56,057 nucleotides of DNA from an uncultured Lachnospiraceae bacterium (GCA_910579865.1 CAJTXA010000021.1:1-56057), one strand, 5' to 3'. Shown: positions 6,920-16,136, numbered from the stretch's first letter. Program-made: numbers and translations. The notes: generated from the sequence alone by a model not told the origin.

Positions 6920-7714
6920 ATGGCAAAAGGAAAATATGAGTATTGGCTTTCTCCAGAAGGCTTGCTTAAATTGGAAGGATGGGCAAGGGATGGGCTAATT
7001 GATGAACAAATTGCAAAGAATATTGGGATTAACCCAGCTACTCTGTATGAATGGAAGAAAAAATATTCTAAGATTTCCGAGTCCTTAAAAAAAGGAAAGG
7101 AAATTGTAGATATTCAAGTAGAGAACGCATTACTTAAAAGGGCATTAGGATATAGCTATAAGGAGGTAACGAAGGAGAGACTAATTGATACTGGGCAGAA
7201 GAAGCGTCATGGAGGAGAATCTAAACTAACAGAAAGAGAGTGGGAGTTTGCGGTTGCCTATTTTAATCATTGTTGTTGTTATTGTGGAAAAGTTATGAAA
7301 ATTCCAACAAAGGATCATATAAAACCATTGTGTAAAGGTGGAAAGCTAACAAAGCAAAATGTTGTTCCTTGCTGTAAAAACTGTAACTCTAGTAAAAAGG
7401 ATAAAGAATTGTTATCTTGGTATCAATCACAAAAATTTTTTGATAAAATAAAACTGGATAAAATTTATGATTATATTCGTTTTATTACAGCTATAGAAGA
7501 TAGTTTATCAGAGGGAATGGGAGATTTGGTTATTACTAAAGAAGTAGAAAAAGAAGTTATACCAGATACTACAGCGCAGATTTTTTGGCTTAAAAACCGT
7601 AGACCAGATAGATGGAGAGATAAACAAGACATAGATTTGGATAAAGAGGTTCCAATTCAGATCACTTTTAAAAAGGCAAGTGAGAAAAAGGAAGGCGAAT
7701 TGGATGGCAGTTGA
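6920..7714 (+). CDS. terS: Terminase small subunit with inserted HNH domain
   Basis: A 264-residue protein. Residues 1-90 are the DNA-binding half of a PBSX-type TerS (WARDGLIDEQIAKNIGI ... ALGYSYKEVTKER). Residues from about 203 are the usual ending (VIPDTTAQIFWLKNRRPDRW). Between them is an HNH nuclease-like block with C119/C122, D132-H133, N147 and C152/C155. Most relatives go directly from the first half to the second with a few residues between. Frame is kept, so this is either a functional TerS-HNH fusion or an in-frame homing insertion. The ATG at 6920 follows AAAAGGTGG. Confidence 0.85.
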   Translation: MAKGKYEYWLSPEGLLKLEGWARDGLIDEQIAKNIGINPATLYEWKKKYSKISESLKKGKEIVDIQVENALLKRALGYSYKEVTKERLIDTGQKKRHGGESKLTEREWEFAVAYFNHCCCYCGKVMKIPTKDHIKPLCKGGKLTKQNVVPCCKNCNSSKKDKELLSWYQSQKFFDKIKLDKIYDYIRFITAIEDSLSEGMGDLVITKEVEKEVIPDTTAQIFWLKNRRPDRWRDKQDIDLDKEVPIQITFKKASEKKEGELDGS

Positions 7715-8990
7715 GAAGGAAATTGATTTTCTCGTGAATGATCATTTTTATGAGTTTATTGATGATTGGAATAGTAAAATTTATTTTCTAGTAGGTGGAT
7801 ATGGAAGTTCGAAAAGTTATCATATTGTTATAAAATTAGTAAAAAAATTGTTGGAAGAAAAAAGAAAGGCTTTAATTGTTCGGGAAGTTTTTGATACAAT
7901 CCGTGATTCTTGCTTCGATTTATTGGTAGAGGTAGCAGAAGCAATGGGTGTGGATGCTTATTTGACTTTTACAACCAGCCCAGTGCAAGTGCGATTTCGA
8001 AACGGGAGTAAGATTATTTTTAAAGGGATGGATAAACCTGCTAAGTTAAAATCTTTAAATGGGGTATCGATTGTTTGGATTGAGGAATGTTCGGAAGTGA
8101 AGTATGCCGGATTTAAAGAAATACTTGGGAGATTGCGTCATCCTACTTTGAGTAATCATATTCTATTATCAACCAATCCAGTAAGTAAAACAAATTGGTC
8201 CTATACTCATTTTTTTCAGGATAAGAAAAAGAAAACATTTATTTTAAATGATGAGGATCTTTATCAAAAACGGATCATCCGCTGCCATGATACTTATTAT
8301 CATCACAGTACAGTAGAGGACAATTATTTTGCCCCGAAAGAATATATTGAGCAGCTAAATGAGTTGCAGTTACATGATCCGGATTTATACCGGATTGCAC
8401 GAAAAGGGCAGTTTGGTGTAAATGGGCGGTTAGTATTTCCACAATTCGAAGTACAACCATATAAAGTAGTTTGTGATGCAATGAGAAAGGTAAAAGATCC
8501 TATTGAGAAAAATGGAATGGACTTTGGATTTGTGACCTCTTACAATGCATTGGTTCGGATGCTTATTGATCCCAATCAGAAAATTTTATATTTATATGAA
8601 GAATATTATTCTAGGGATAAAACTGATCCTGAGATCGCAGAAGAGATTGCAAAATGGAAAAATATTTTAATTAAAGCAGATTGTGCAGAACCAAAGGCGA
8701 TTCGGTATTATCGGCAGCAGGGATTTCGGATGCGACCTTGCCATAAATTTAAAGGTTCTCGTGCAGTATATACAAAAAAAGTAAAACGATTTCAACGTAT
8801 TATTTGCGCAGATACCTGTGAGGCAATTATTCATGAATTACAGGATTTGACCTTTGCTGAGGATAAAAATGGAGAAATTATGGAGGATGAATTTAATATA
8901 GACCCACATACCTTATCTGCTATTTGGTATGGACTAGATGATTATGAAGTATCTGACTTAAAAGGTAGCGGAATGAGAGTATTAAAATAA
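7704..8990 (+). CDS. terL: Terminase large subunit (PBSX type)
   Basis: A 428-residue protein. The Walker A-like GGYGSSKSYH is near residue 31 and Walker B is VSIVWIEEC. The C-terminal nuclease half has MDFGFVTSYNALVR and a D-rich end. It is the packaging motor that cuts and translocates phage DNA. The ATG at 7704 (after AAGGCG) overlaps terS by 11 bp. An upstream in-frame Met at 7680 is less likely. Confidence 0.92.
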   Translation: MAVEKEIDFLVNDHFYEFIDDWNSKIYFLVGGYGSSKSYHIVIKLVKKLLEEKRKALIVREVFDTIRDSCFDLLVEVAEAMGVDAYLTFTTSPVQVRFRNGSKIIFKGMDKPAKLKSLNGVSIVWIEECSEVKYAGFKEILGRLRHPTLSNHILLSTNPVSKTNWSYTHFFQDKKKKTFILNDEDLYQKRIIRCHDTYYHHSTVEDNYFAPKEYIEQLNELQLHDPDLYRIARKGQFGVNGRLVFPQFEVQPYKVVCDAMRKVKDPIEKNGMDFGFVTSYNALVRMLIDPNQKILYLYEEYYSRDKTDPEIAEEIAKWKNILIKADCAEPKAIRYYRQQGFRMRPCHKFKGSRAVYTKKVKRFQRIICADTCEAIIHELQDLTFAEDKNGEIMEDEFNIDPHTLSAIWYGLDDYEVSDLKGSGMRVLK

Positions 8991-9009
8991 AGGGAGGCAA
9001 ATCAGAAAC

Positions 9010-10425
9010 ATGACGCCAAAAGAAATGGCAAAATTAATTGAAACTAAAGCAAAAAATTATAATTATAAAAAATTTCTTGTAAGTAGTAAGGAAGCAGAAC
9101 GATATTATCGAAATGAGAATGACATTTTGCGAAAAAGCAAGAAATCGAGAGAAGTAGAGCCTTTACGAAATGCAGATAACCGAATTCCAAGAAATTTTCA
9201 TGGACTTTTAGTGAATCAAAAGGCAGCTTATATGTTTACGGCACCACCCCTTTTTGATGTGGGAGAGAAACAAATTAATTTAAAAATAGCAGAGATACTT
9301 GGCGATCGCTATGCAAAGGCGTGTAAGGATTTATGTGTTAATGCATCAAATTCCTCTGTTGCATGGCTGCATTACTGGGTAACAGAAGAAGGTACATTTG
9401 AGTATGGTGTCATTGATTCGAATCAGATTCTTCCTATTTTTTCTTCTGATTTAAACCAAAGATTACTTGCACTTCTTCGAAATTATAAGATTTTAGATGA
9501 ATCAAATGGAAAAGAAATGGTGATTTGGGAATATTGGACCAAGAAAGAGAGCTTTGCGTTTCGTACAGAAGCGAAAGGATATTCCCATTTGAATCTGCAA
9601 TACTATCCTTTTTATTCAGATTCTCCAGAAATAGAAGATGGCTATTATCTTTCTCATAATTACGGAGAAGTGCCCTTTATTCCGTTTTATAATAATAATA
9701 TAGAGAAAAATGATTTAAACGATATTAAACCACTGATAGACGCTTATGATAAAGTGTTCAGTGGTTTTTTAAATGATTTAGAAGATACGCAAGAAATTAT
9801 TTTTGTTTTAACGAATTATGGTGGAACCGATTTAGAGGAGTTTTTACATGATTTGAAAAAGTATAAAACAATTCAGTTAGAGGATGATGGAAGTGGAGAT
9901 GGGAAAGGAAGTTTAGAAACTTTGACAATTAGTATTCCAATTGAAGCGAGAGAAAAATTTCTTGAAATCACAAGAAAAGCTATTTTTGAACAAGGAATGG
10001 GTGTCGATCCAGATCCCCAAAAGTTTGGAACTGCTTCAGGAGTGGCTTTGAAATATCTTTATTCCTTATTAGAATTAAAGGCAGGCTTTATGGAAACGGA
10101 ATTTAAACTTGGGTTTGCTCATTTCGTTCGTGCGATTTGCCGCTACCTCGGAGTGAAGTGTGAACGAATTATCCAGACATGGACCCGAACAGCTGTAACA
10201 AATGATGCGGAGTTAGCAGAGATTTGTCAAAAAAGTGTGGGAACAGTAAGTACAGAAAGTATTTTAAAAGCACATCCACTTGTGGAAGACGTAGAAAAAG
10301 AGAAAGAACAATTAGAAGTGGAAGAAAAGAAAGAACAGGAAAAATCCAATCTTTATGTAGGGGTATTTCAGGAGGAAGACGAGAAGAACAAACAGGGAGT
10401 GAATAAAGATGGGGAGTTCGACTGA
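9010..10425 (+). CDS. Portal protein (SPP1 gp6 family)
   Basis: A 471-residue protein. The N-terminal part (RYYRNENDILRKSK ... NFHGLLVNQKAAYMFTAPP) and the central MGVDPDPQKFGTASGVALKY are typical of SPP1-like portals. It forms the dodecameric ring through which DNA enters the head. The C-terminus is charged and coiled. AGGGAGGCAAATCAG lies upstream, and it overlaps the MuF gene start by 17 bp. Confidence 0.9.
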   Translation: MTPKEMAKLIETKAKNYNYKKFLVSSKEAERYYRNENDILRKSKKSREVEPLRNADNRIPRNFHGLLVNQKAAYMFTAPPLFDVGEKQINLKIAEILGDRYAKACKDLCVNASNSSVAWLHYWVTEEGTFEYGVIDSNQILPIFSSDLNQRLLALLRNYKILDESNGKEMVIWEYWTKKESFAFRTEAKGYSHLNLQYYPFYSDSPEIEDGYYLSHNYGEVPFIPFYNNNIEKNDLNDIKPLIDAYDKVFSGFLNDLEDTQEIIFVLTNYGGTDLEEFLHDLKKYKTIQLEDDGSGDGKGSLETLTISIPIEAREKFLEITRKAIFEQGMGVDPDPQKFGTASGVALKYLYSLLELKAGFMETEFKLGFAHFVRAICRYLGVKCERIIQTWTRTAVTNDAELAEICQKSVGTVSTESILKAHPLVEDVEKEKEQLEVEEKKEQEKSNLYVGVFQEEDEKNKQGVNKDGEFD

Positions 10426-12058
10426 TTCCGGTAAGTATTGGAGAGAACGACTGCTTGCATTAGAAGAAGAACAATATCAGAGAAGTGAGGCATATCAGAA
10501 AGACTTACAAGAACAGTTTCGAAGGGCGAAAAATGAAATTCAGATGGACATAGAGCGCTGGTATTGGAGATTAGCAGAAAATAATGGAATTAGCCTGGCA
10601 GCAGCCAAGCGTTTATTAAGAAAAAAGGAGTTAGAAGAATTTCAGTGGACAGTAGAGCAGTATATTAAATATGGGGAGAGAAATGGATTTGATCCAAAAT
10701 GGAAGAAGCAATTAGAAAATGCTTCTGCTCGTCATCATATTTCTTATTTGGAAGCATTAAAATGTCAAATGCAGCAGCATGTAGAACTTCTTATGACAGA
10801 ATATGAAGGTGGTGTGACAGATTTTTTGTATAAGACTTATACAGAAAATTATTATCATAGTGCTTATGAGATTGCAAAAGGAACTGGGATAGGAAGTAAT
10901 TTGGCACAGTTAGATGAGAAAAGTATTCATACTATCATCAAAAAACCCTGGGCACAGGATGGAAAGAACTTTTCTGAACGGATTTGGACGAATAAACAGA
11001 AGTTGACTTCCAATTTACATACCGAATTGTCTCAATGTATTATTCGAGGAGAGGAACCTGCAAAAGCGATTTGCCGTTTAGCAGAGATTATGGATGTGAG
11101 TGAGAGACAGGCAGGGCGTTTGGTGATGACAGAGGCAGCTGCCATTTCATCCGTTGCAAAGAAGGATTGTTTTCAGGAATTGGATGTGGAAGAATTTCAG
11201 TTTGTAGCAACATTGGATCGTCATACTTCCAAACTTTGCCAAAGTATGGATGGAAAGCACTTTAAAATGAGTGATTATCAGATAGGGGTGAATGTGCCAC
11301 CGTTACATTGCTGGTGTCGAAGCTGTACAGTTCCTTATTTTGGGGATGAGTTTACAGAAGGGGAGCAGCGGGCGGCAAGAGATGAGGAAGGGAAAACCTA
11401 TTATGTTCCAGCAGATATGGCTTATCCAGAATGGAAAAAGAAATTTGTAGATAATAAAGGGAAAGAGGAAAAAGAAAAATTGGTTGCAAACCAAGAAAAT
11501 CCTGTTATAATAAAAAAGAAGGTATCTGATGAGCTGAAAAAAAAATTAGAAAGTCAGTTAGATGCTTTAACAGAAGAGGAAAGGCAAGCGCTTATAGATT
11601 ATACAGGATTTGATGCACAAAAAATTAATCATGCGATTGCAACAAAAAAAGGGATTGATAAAGTACAACATAAGATTAATTTATTAGAAAGTGCATTGGA
11701 AAAAGGAGTTATCCCAGAAAATATAACTGTTATAAGAAAAACCATACCAGAATATATGAATTTTTTCTCAGAAGAATATAAGCTAACAAGGGAAAATATG
11801 TTGAATTTATTAAAACAAGAATTAAAGAATGATATATTTACTTCTACAGCATTGGAAGAGTTTCCATATCCAGGTAGAAATGTAGAAATACATATTCGTA
11901 TTCCAAAAGGTTATAGAGGAGCACTTTATGTGAAACCATTAGCTTCAAAGAAGCATAAAAATCAGGAAGAGATTTTATTTAGGAGAGGATTTCGTTATAA
12001 AATAACTAATATTGTTTATGAAAATGAAATTTATTATATGGAGGCTGAGGCGATATGA
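10409..12058 (+). CDS. MuF/SPP1 gp7 head protein fused to ADP-ribosyltransferase toxin
   Basis: A 549-residue protein. Residues 1 to about 320 are a minor head (MuF) protein with the classical end LDRHTSKLCQSMDGKHF ... PPLHCWCRSCTVPYF. A Lys/Glu-rich linker follows. Residues from about 370 are a VIP2/C3-like ADP-ribosyltransferase fold: R443 in TVIRKT, TST at 478-480, and Q519-x-E521 in NQEEILFRRGFRYKI. This is the MuF polymorphic-toxin layout, in which a toxin packed in the head is delivered with the DNA. The Q-x-E (not E-x-E) motif hints at C3-like rather than arginine specificity. The stop overlaps the next gene (ATGA). Confidence 0.85.
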   Translation: MGSSTDSGKYWRERLLALEEEQYQRSEAYQKDLQEQFRRAKNEIQMDIERWYWRLAENNGISLAAAKRLLRKKELEEFQWTVEQYIKYGERNGFDPKWKKQLENASARHHISYLEALKCQMQQHVELLMTEYEGGVTDFLYKTYTENYYHSAYEIAKGTGIGSNLAQLDEKSIHTIIKKPWAQDGKNFSERIWTNKQKLTSNLHTELSQCIIRGEEPAKAICRLAEIMDVSERQAGRLVMTEAAAISSVAKKDCFQELDVEEFQFVATLDRHTSKLCQSMDGKHFKMSDYQIGVNVPPLHCWCRSCTVPYFGDEFTEGEQRAARDEEGKTYYVPADMAYPEWKKKFVDNKGKEEKEKLVANQENPVIIKKKVSDELKKKLESQLDALTEEERQALIDYTGFDAQKINHAIATKKGIDKVQHKINLLESALEKGVIPENITVIRKTIPEYMNFFSEEYKLTRENMLNLLKQELKNDIFTSTALEEFPYPGRNVEIHIRIPKGYRGALYVKPLASKKHKNQEEILFRRGFRYKITNIVYENEIYYMEAEAI

Positions 12059-12351
12059 ATGAGGAAGTAGAATATTATTATGGTAAAGATGGAAAGAAAT
12101 ATGAGCTTGGTTCAGGATTTAAAGATATACCTGGTAGTGCACATATTGTTTCTTGCCCGATTTGTAGAGCTTGTATTCATCAAAAAATGACAAATGATTA
12201 TAAGAAGCTTTATTGTGATGTAAGAGAAGTAGTTCCAAAAGAAATTGATGAGGGAGAGATTTATCAATGTGAATTATATAAACCAGATGAGAAAAGTATT
12301 TATTATCCATATGTGAAAAAAGAAATCGAAACAGGAAAATCTTTGGAATAG
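12055..12351 (+). CDS. Putative immunity protein for the MuF toxin (copy 1)
   Basis: A 98-residue protein whose start overlaps the toxin stop, so the two are translationally coupled. It has a Tyr-rich N-terminus (EEVEYYYGKDGKKYELGSG), then SCPICRACIHQ and further Cys (YCD, YQCELY) that could bind zinc. It is paralogous to the protein at 12500-12811. No known domain; the immunity role is inferred from position and pairing with toxin tips. Confidence 0.6.
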   Translation: MNEEVEYYYGKDGKKYELGSGFKDIPGSAHIVSCPICRACIHQKMTNDYKKLYCDVREVVPKEIDEGEIYQCELYKPDEKSIYYPYVKKEIETGKSLE

Positions 12352-12381
12352 TTTATAGTAAAACATTTATAAAATTTATGG

Positions 12382-12410
12382 TACATTGTCTTTTTAGGCA
12401 ATGTATTTTT
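12382..12410 (+). terminator. Terminator-like hairpin between immunity genes
   Basis: TACATTG (12382-12388) pairs with CAATGTA (12399-12405) and five T follow. It lies inside the head operon, after the first immunity gene, so it may be leaky or a scar from a module exchange. Confidence 0.55.
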
Positions 12411-12431
12411 ATTATATAGCAGTTTATAACA

Positions 12432-12500
12432 GGATTTCAGTATATAGTGAAGAAAATAGATTATAAAGATAGTATTTATTATATGGAGGCAGATGCTATA
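12432..12500 (+). pseudogene. Orphan C-terminal tip of a second ADP-ribosyltransferase
   Basis: Twenty-three codons read GFQYIVKKIDYKD then SIYYMEADAI. They align with the last residues of the intact toxin, GFRYKITNIVYEN then EIYYMEAEAI. The coding frame then runs into the next gene with the same ATA-TG overlap as at the intact toxin/immunity junction. It has no start of its own. It is a displaced toxin tip left beside its immunity gene. Confidence 0.75.
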
Positions 12501-12811
12501 TGGATGAAATAGAGTATTTTTATGATAAAGAGGGAAATCGACATGAAGTAGGACCTAGTATGAAGGATGGACCTACAGGAGGCGGTGTTTTATCTTGTCC
12601 TATTTGTAGGGCTTGTAAACGCCAAATATATAATGAAAAAGATGGATTTTATTGTGAATTATTAAAACAAATTTCTTATGATACATATAAGTGTGAATTA
12701 TATGAACCAGATAAAAATAGCCTATGTTATGAATTGGTACAGGAACTTATAAAAAGAGGTAAAATGTTAGATAAACCGTGGGATTTTGAAAAACAGGAGG
12801 AGAGAAAGTAA
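12500..12811 (+). CDS. Putative orphan immunity protein (copy 2)
   Basis: A 103-residue paralogue of the protein at 12055-12351. It shares EIEYFYDKEGNRHEVGP, SCPICRACKRQ and YKCELYEPDKNS. It is preceded by a relic of a toxin C-terminus whose final codons overlap its ATG. It is best explained as the immunity gene of an earlier toxin tip, kept to protect against phages that still carry it. Confidence 0.6.
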   Translation: MDEIEYFYDKEGNRHEVGPSMKDGPTGGGVLSCPICRACKRQIYNEKDGFYCELLKQISYDTYKCELYEPDKNSLCYELVQELIKRGKMLDKPWDFEKQEERK

Positions 12812-12829
12812 AAGAAAGGAGTTCGTATT

Positions 12830-13162
12830 ATGGCAAAGAATGATTATTTTGTAATTGCATATCGAATATTGACTTATCTTTATGAATGTTTTCAGATGGG
12901 TGAGCAACCAGATCTTGATTTATTTGGTTCAGATGCATTAGGAATTCATAATGGATATTGGAATAATGTGATGGAAAGTTTATTTCATGAAGGGTATATT
13001 ACAGGAATTGTTATCGTTCCACGTTTGGGTGGTGTACCAGGAATAAAATTAGGTGCCCTTAAGATTACACAGAAAGGAATAGAATATCTTCAGGACAATT
13101 CTAAAATGGCAAAAGCAAAAGAATTTTTAAAAGCTATGAAAGAAACAATACTAGGGTTGTAG
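12830..13162 (+). CDS. YjcQ-family winged-helix protein
   Basis: A 110-residue protein matching the YjcQ family (FVIAYRILTYLYECFQMGE ... ALKITQKGIEYLQDNSKM). The predicted fold is a winged helix. AAAGGAG lies upstream. YjcQ-like genes are common cargo in Firmicutes phage head regions; their role is not established. Confidence 0.7.
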   Translation: MAKNDYFVIAYRILTYLYECFQMGEQPDLDLFGSDALGIHNGYWNNVMESLFHEGYITGIVIVPRLGGVPGIKLGALKITQKGIEYLQDNSKMAKAKEFLKAMKETILGL

Positions 13163-13216
13163 TTCTCTTACATCTTTTGAAACTTTATTTCATGTGAACA
13201 AAAGGAGGTATCTTAT

Positions 13217-13609
13217 ATGGGAAGAATCGGGGAAACAATAAAAGTGATTTCCATAAAGAACGGCGAACTATATATGGTATCTGGTGGACGCAGATACTGC
13301 ATTGCTAGGACAGATGGTCGGGTGGAAATAGAGGAAAAACAGGTACAGATTGCAAGGTTGGGGACACTTCAAAAAGGCATAAAGAGAATTCTGGCATCTT
13401 TTATTATTTGTGGGGACATAGATTTTCAAAAAGGTTTTAGTTTTGAATCTGTGGATGCTGGAAAAATCTTTGAAATAAAGGCAAGTACAGGAGGCGAAAG
13501 ACTGGAATTTGCTGGGTTAAGATTTGAGGACTTCGATCCGCTGAAAAATGAACTTGTTTTTGAAATCCCAGATTTGGAACTGATACAAAAGTTATTGATA
13601 AATAGATGA
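13217..13609 (+). CDS. Phage protein of unknown function
   Basis: A 130-residue protein with alternating beta-like segments (VISIKNGELYMVSGGRRYCIA ... FEIKASTGGERLEF). A strong AAAGGAGGT lies upstream. It sits between the toxin-immunity block and the scaffold gene. No domain recognised. Confidence 0.6.
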   Translation: MGRIGETIKVISIKNGELYMVSGGRRYCIARTDGRVEIEEKQVQIARLGTLQKGIKRILASFIICGDIDFQKGFSFESVDAGKIFEIKASTGGERLEFAGLRFEDFDPLKNELVFEIPDLELIQKLLINR

Positions 13610-13689
13610 TAAAGGCAGTGTGATTGGCACTTTTGAAAACAGACTTTCAAAGGTGTTTTTTTATGTATATTTTTAGAAAGGGTGAAAAA

Positions 13690-14019
13690 ATGAAAGAAGC
13701 AATGTTAAGCCAGCCTATGGGTGGAAAAACAGAGGAAGAAATTGTTGCAACAAGAGAAAAGGCAATTCAGGCTTTAGAAGAAAAGGGTTATGAAATTGTT
13801 AATACTCTTTTTACGGATGAATGGTACAGCAGGAAGAATATGGAACAAAGAGGAGTGATTCAAATTCCATTATGTTTTCTTGCCAAATCATTAGAGAATA
13901 TGAGTTTTTGTCATGTAGTTTATTTTTGTAAAGGATGGGAGAACGCAAGGGGATGTCGGATAGAGCATGAGGCAGCAACGGCTTATGGATTAGAAGTGAT
14001 TTATGAGGAGGAGATTTGA
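13690..14019 (+). CDS. DUF4406-like (nucleoside deoxyribosyltransferase fold) protein
   Basis: A 109-residue protein. MLSQPMGGKTEEEIVATREKA and the following short alpha/beta pattern, ending CRIEHEAATAYGLEVI, match DUF4406-type proteins. These are related to nucleoside 2-deoxyribosyltransferases. The ATG at 13690 follows AGAAAGGG; the open frame extends upstream without a good site. Its role in phage nucleotide metabolism is uncertain. Confidence 0.7.
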   Translation: MKEAMLSQPMGGKTEEEIVATREKAIQALEEKGYEIVNTLFTDEWYSRKNMEQRGVIQIPLCFLAKSLENMSFCHVVYFCKGWENARGCRIEHEAATAYGLEVIYEEEI

Positions 14020-14021
14020 GT

Positions 14022-14630
14022 ATGACAAAGGAACAATTAACAGCATTAGGAATTTCAGAGGAATTAGCAAAAAAGGCTGCTACCCAGTCAGAGGAAGAAT
14101 TAAAAAATTATGTAGCAAAACATCAATATGAGGAAGTTTGTACCGAAAGAGAAAATTTAAAAAAGGCCATAAAAGAGAATGAAACTGCATTAGAAGAATT
14201 AAAAAAATCAGCTGGAGATGCGACTTCTTTAACGGAACAAATTCAAAAGTTACAAAAAGAAGCAAAGGAAAAGGAAGCAGTTTATCAGAAAGAAGTAAAA
14301 GAACTTCGGATGAATAATGCGATTAAACTTGCTTTAATTGGAAAAGTACATGATGAAGAATTAACCGCAGGTTTAATTGATAAGACCAAACTAATTCTTG
14401 GAGAAGATGGAACAATTACTGGTCTAGAGGAACAGATGAAGGTTTTAAAGGAATCGAAAGCTTTTTTATTTAAAGAGGAAGAAGGAAAAGAAAAGGAGAA
14501 TGGGGGAGCAGGAGGTAAGCGTTATATTCCAAAAGGTGGAAAAACAAATGAGTCAAGTTTGGCAAAAACGATTGCTGCTTCTTTGAATGAATCCGTAGTA
14601 GAAAATCCTTATGCAAAAGCATGGTCTTAA
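14022..14630 (+). CDS. Scaffolding protein (phage GP20 family)
   Basis: A 202-residue, Lys/Glu-rich coiled-coil protein with the usual order: short N-terminal LTALGISEELAKKA, a long coiled coil (about 40-100), NNAIKLALIGKVHDEELTAGL and a basic tail. GP20-type scaffolds shape the procapsid and then leave. It lies directly before the decoration and capsid genes. Confidence 0.85.
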   Translation: MTKEQLTALGISEELAKKAATQSEEELKNYVAKHQYEEVCTERENLKKAIKENETALEELKKSAGDATSLTEQIQKLQKEAKEKEAVYQKEVKELRMNNAIKLALIGKVHDEELTAGLIDKTKLILGEDGTITGLEEQMKVLKESKAFLFKEEEGKEKENGGAGGKRYIPKGGKTNESSLAKTIAASLNESVVENPYAKAWS

Positions 14631-14648
14631 AAGAGAGGAGAGAAGTTT

Positions 14649-15104
14649 ATGTATTTGACAAAAAAAGAATATGAAAATTTTCCAGAATTTTTAAAAAGTG
14701 CAGTATATCAGACAATCAGCTGTACCGTAAGTGATGAGGGGATAGAAGTAGATGAACAGGGACGAAAATTGATACCTGCAGGAAGCTTCTTAGATGCAGA
14801 CGGAAAAGTTGTGACTGCTGCCGAAGGAGAAATGGTTGGTATTTTATTTGATACCATTGATGTAACTTATGGACCACAACCAGGAGCACTTTTGATTGAT
14901 GGGGCTGTGGATACAGAACGATTACCAGATACACAAGCAGTAGATGTTGTTCAAAATCTAATAGCAAAAATGCCTTATATTAAATTTTTTATAGAAGGCC
15001 GATTACAAATAGCGGGAGCAAGCAAGAATGGAACTAGTAGTTTAGAGATAGAAGCTTCAGAGATAGAAACGCAGGATGTGATTTCATCTGAAAAAAGTAA
15101 ATAA
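14649..15104 (+). CDS. Probable head decoration/fibre protein
   Basis: A 151-residue, beta-rich protein located between scaffold and major capsid genes. The central part (AEGEMVGILFDTIDVTYGPQ ... GALLIDGAVDTERLP) resembles small capsid-stabilising proteins found at this position. AGAGGAGAGAAG lies upstream. The assignment rests mainly on position. Confidence 0.6.
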   Translation: MYLTKKEYENFPEFLKSAVYQTISCTVSDEGIEVDEQGRKLIPAGSFLDADGKVVTAAEGEMVGILFDTIDVTYGPQPGALLIDGAVDTERLPDTQAVDVVQNLIAKMPYIKFFIEGRLQIAGASKNGTSSLEIEASEIETQDVISSEKSK

Positions 15105-15116
15105 GGAGGAAAGAAA

Positions 15117-16136
15117 ATGGCACAAGTAGAAGAGTTATTGGCTCCACAGGAATTGATTGATTATACAAAAGAACGAAAAGTAGAAGGAACAATGGGAGAT
15201 ATTCTTTTTCCAGAACGAAAGACAGAAGCGATGGAAATTAAAATGATTAAAGGAGCATCTGGACTTCCTGTTGCGGCAAGTATTCATTCTTTTGATGTAG
15301 AAGCAGAGATTGGTTCTCGTGAAGGTGCGGATTATAGTTTGCAAGATTTGGCATTAATTAAGCGGAAGATTCGATTGTCAGAAAAGGAATTGATTGCATT
15401 AGAAAGTCCAAGAAATTCAATGGAAGAAGCAGAGATGATTCGGAAAATTTATTCGGATGTGGATCAGTTGGTAGCAGCCGTTCGGGCACGTGTCGAAGCC
15501 ATGCGAATGGAGGCATTGAGTTCTGGTAAAATTGTGATTAATGAAAATGGAATTAAAGCCTCCATTGATTATGGGATGCCAAGCAACCACAAAACAACGA
15601 AAACCTGGAAAAGTGGGACACCAAAGATTTTGGAAGATATGGATAGTTGTGTCAATCAAATTGTAAAGGATACTGGATTTACTCCAACAAGAGTTTTGAC
15701 TTCTAAAACAATTTTAAATGTAATTTTACGAGATTCCACGATTCGAGCTGCTGTTTTTGGTGTGAATAGTGCGAAAATGCTAACAGTAGCAGAGTTAAAT
15801 GCTTTTTTGGCACAACAAAGTTTGCCACAAATTGCCATTTATGATAAGATGTATCGGCTTCAAGGAAGAGATGGAAAATATCGGTCAGTTCGTTATCTGC
15901 CAGAAGATGCTTTTGTGATGATGCCAGATGGAAAAATGGGTGATACATTCTATGGATTAACAGCAGAAGAGTTAGCACTTCGTAATCAACCAGATATTGA
16001 TATAAGCTCGATTGGAAATATTATTGTAGCAATGTATGCTACCTTTGATCCAGTAGCAAAGTGGGTGAAGGCAGTTGCAACAGCTATGCCATCTTTTCCA
16101 TATGCCGATCAAGTATTTTCTGCCACAATTGTATAA
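15117..16136 (+). CDS. Major capsid protein (E family)
   Basis: A 339-residue protein with typical major capsid protein E segments (LFPERKTEAMEIKMIKGASG, DLALIKRKIRLSEKELIALE, near C-terminal FDPVAKWVKAVATAMP). It forms the icosahedral shell. AAGGAGG lies upstream. Confidence 0.88.
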   Translation: MAQVEELLAPQELIDYTKERKVEGTMGDILFPERKTEAMEIKMIKGASGLPVAASIHSFDVEAEIGSREGADYSLQDLALIKRKIRLSEKELIALESPRNSMEEAEMIRKIYSDVDQLVAAVRARVEAMRMEALSSGKIVINENGIKASIDYGMPSNHKTTKTWKSGTPKILEDMDSCVNQIVKDTGFTPTRVLTSKTILNVILRDSTIRAAVFGVNSAKMLTVAELNAFLAQQSLPQIAIYDKMYRLQGRDGKYRSVRYLPEDAFVMMPDGKMGDTFYGLTAEELALRNQPDIDISSIGNIIVAMYATFDPVAKWVKAVATAMPSFPYADQVFSATIV

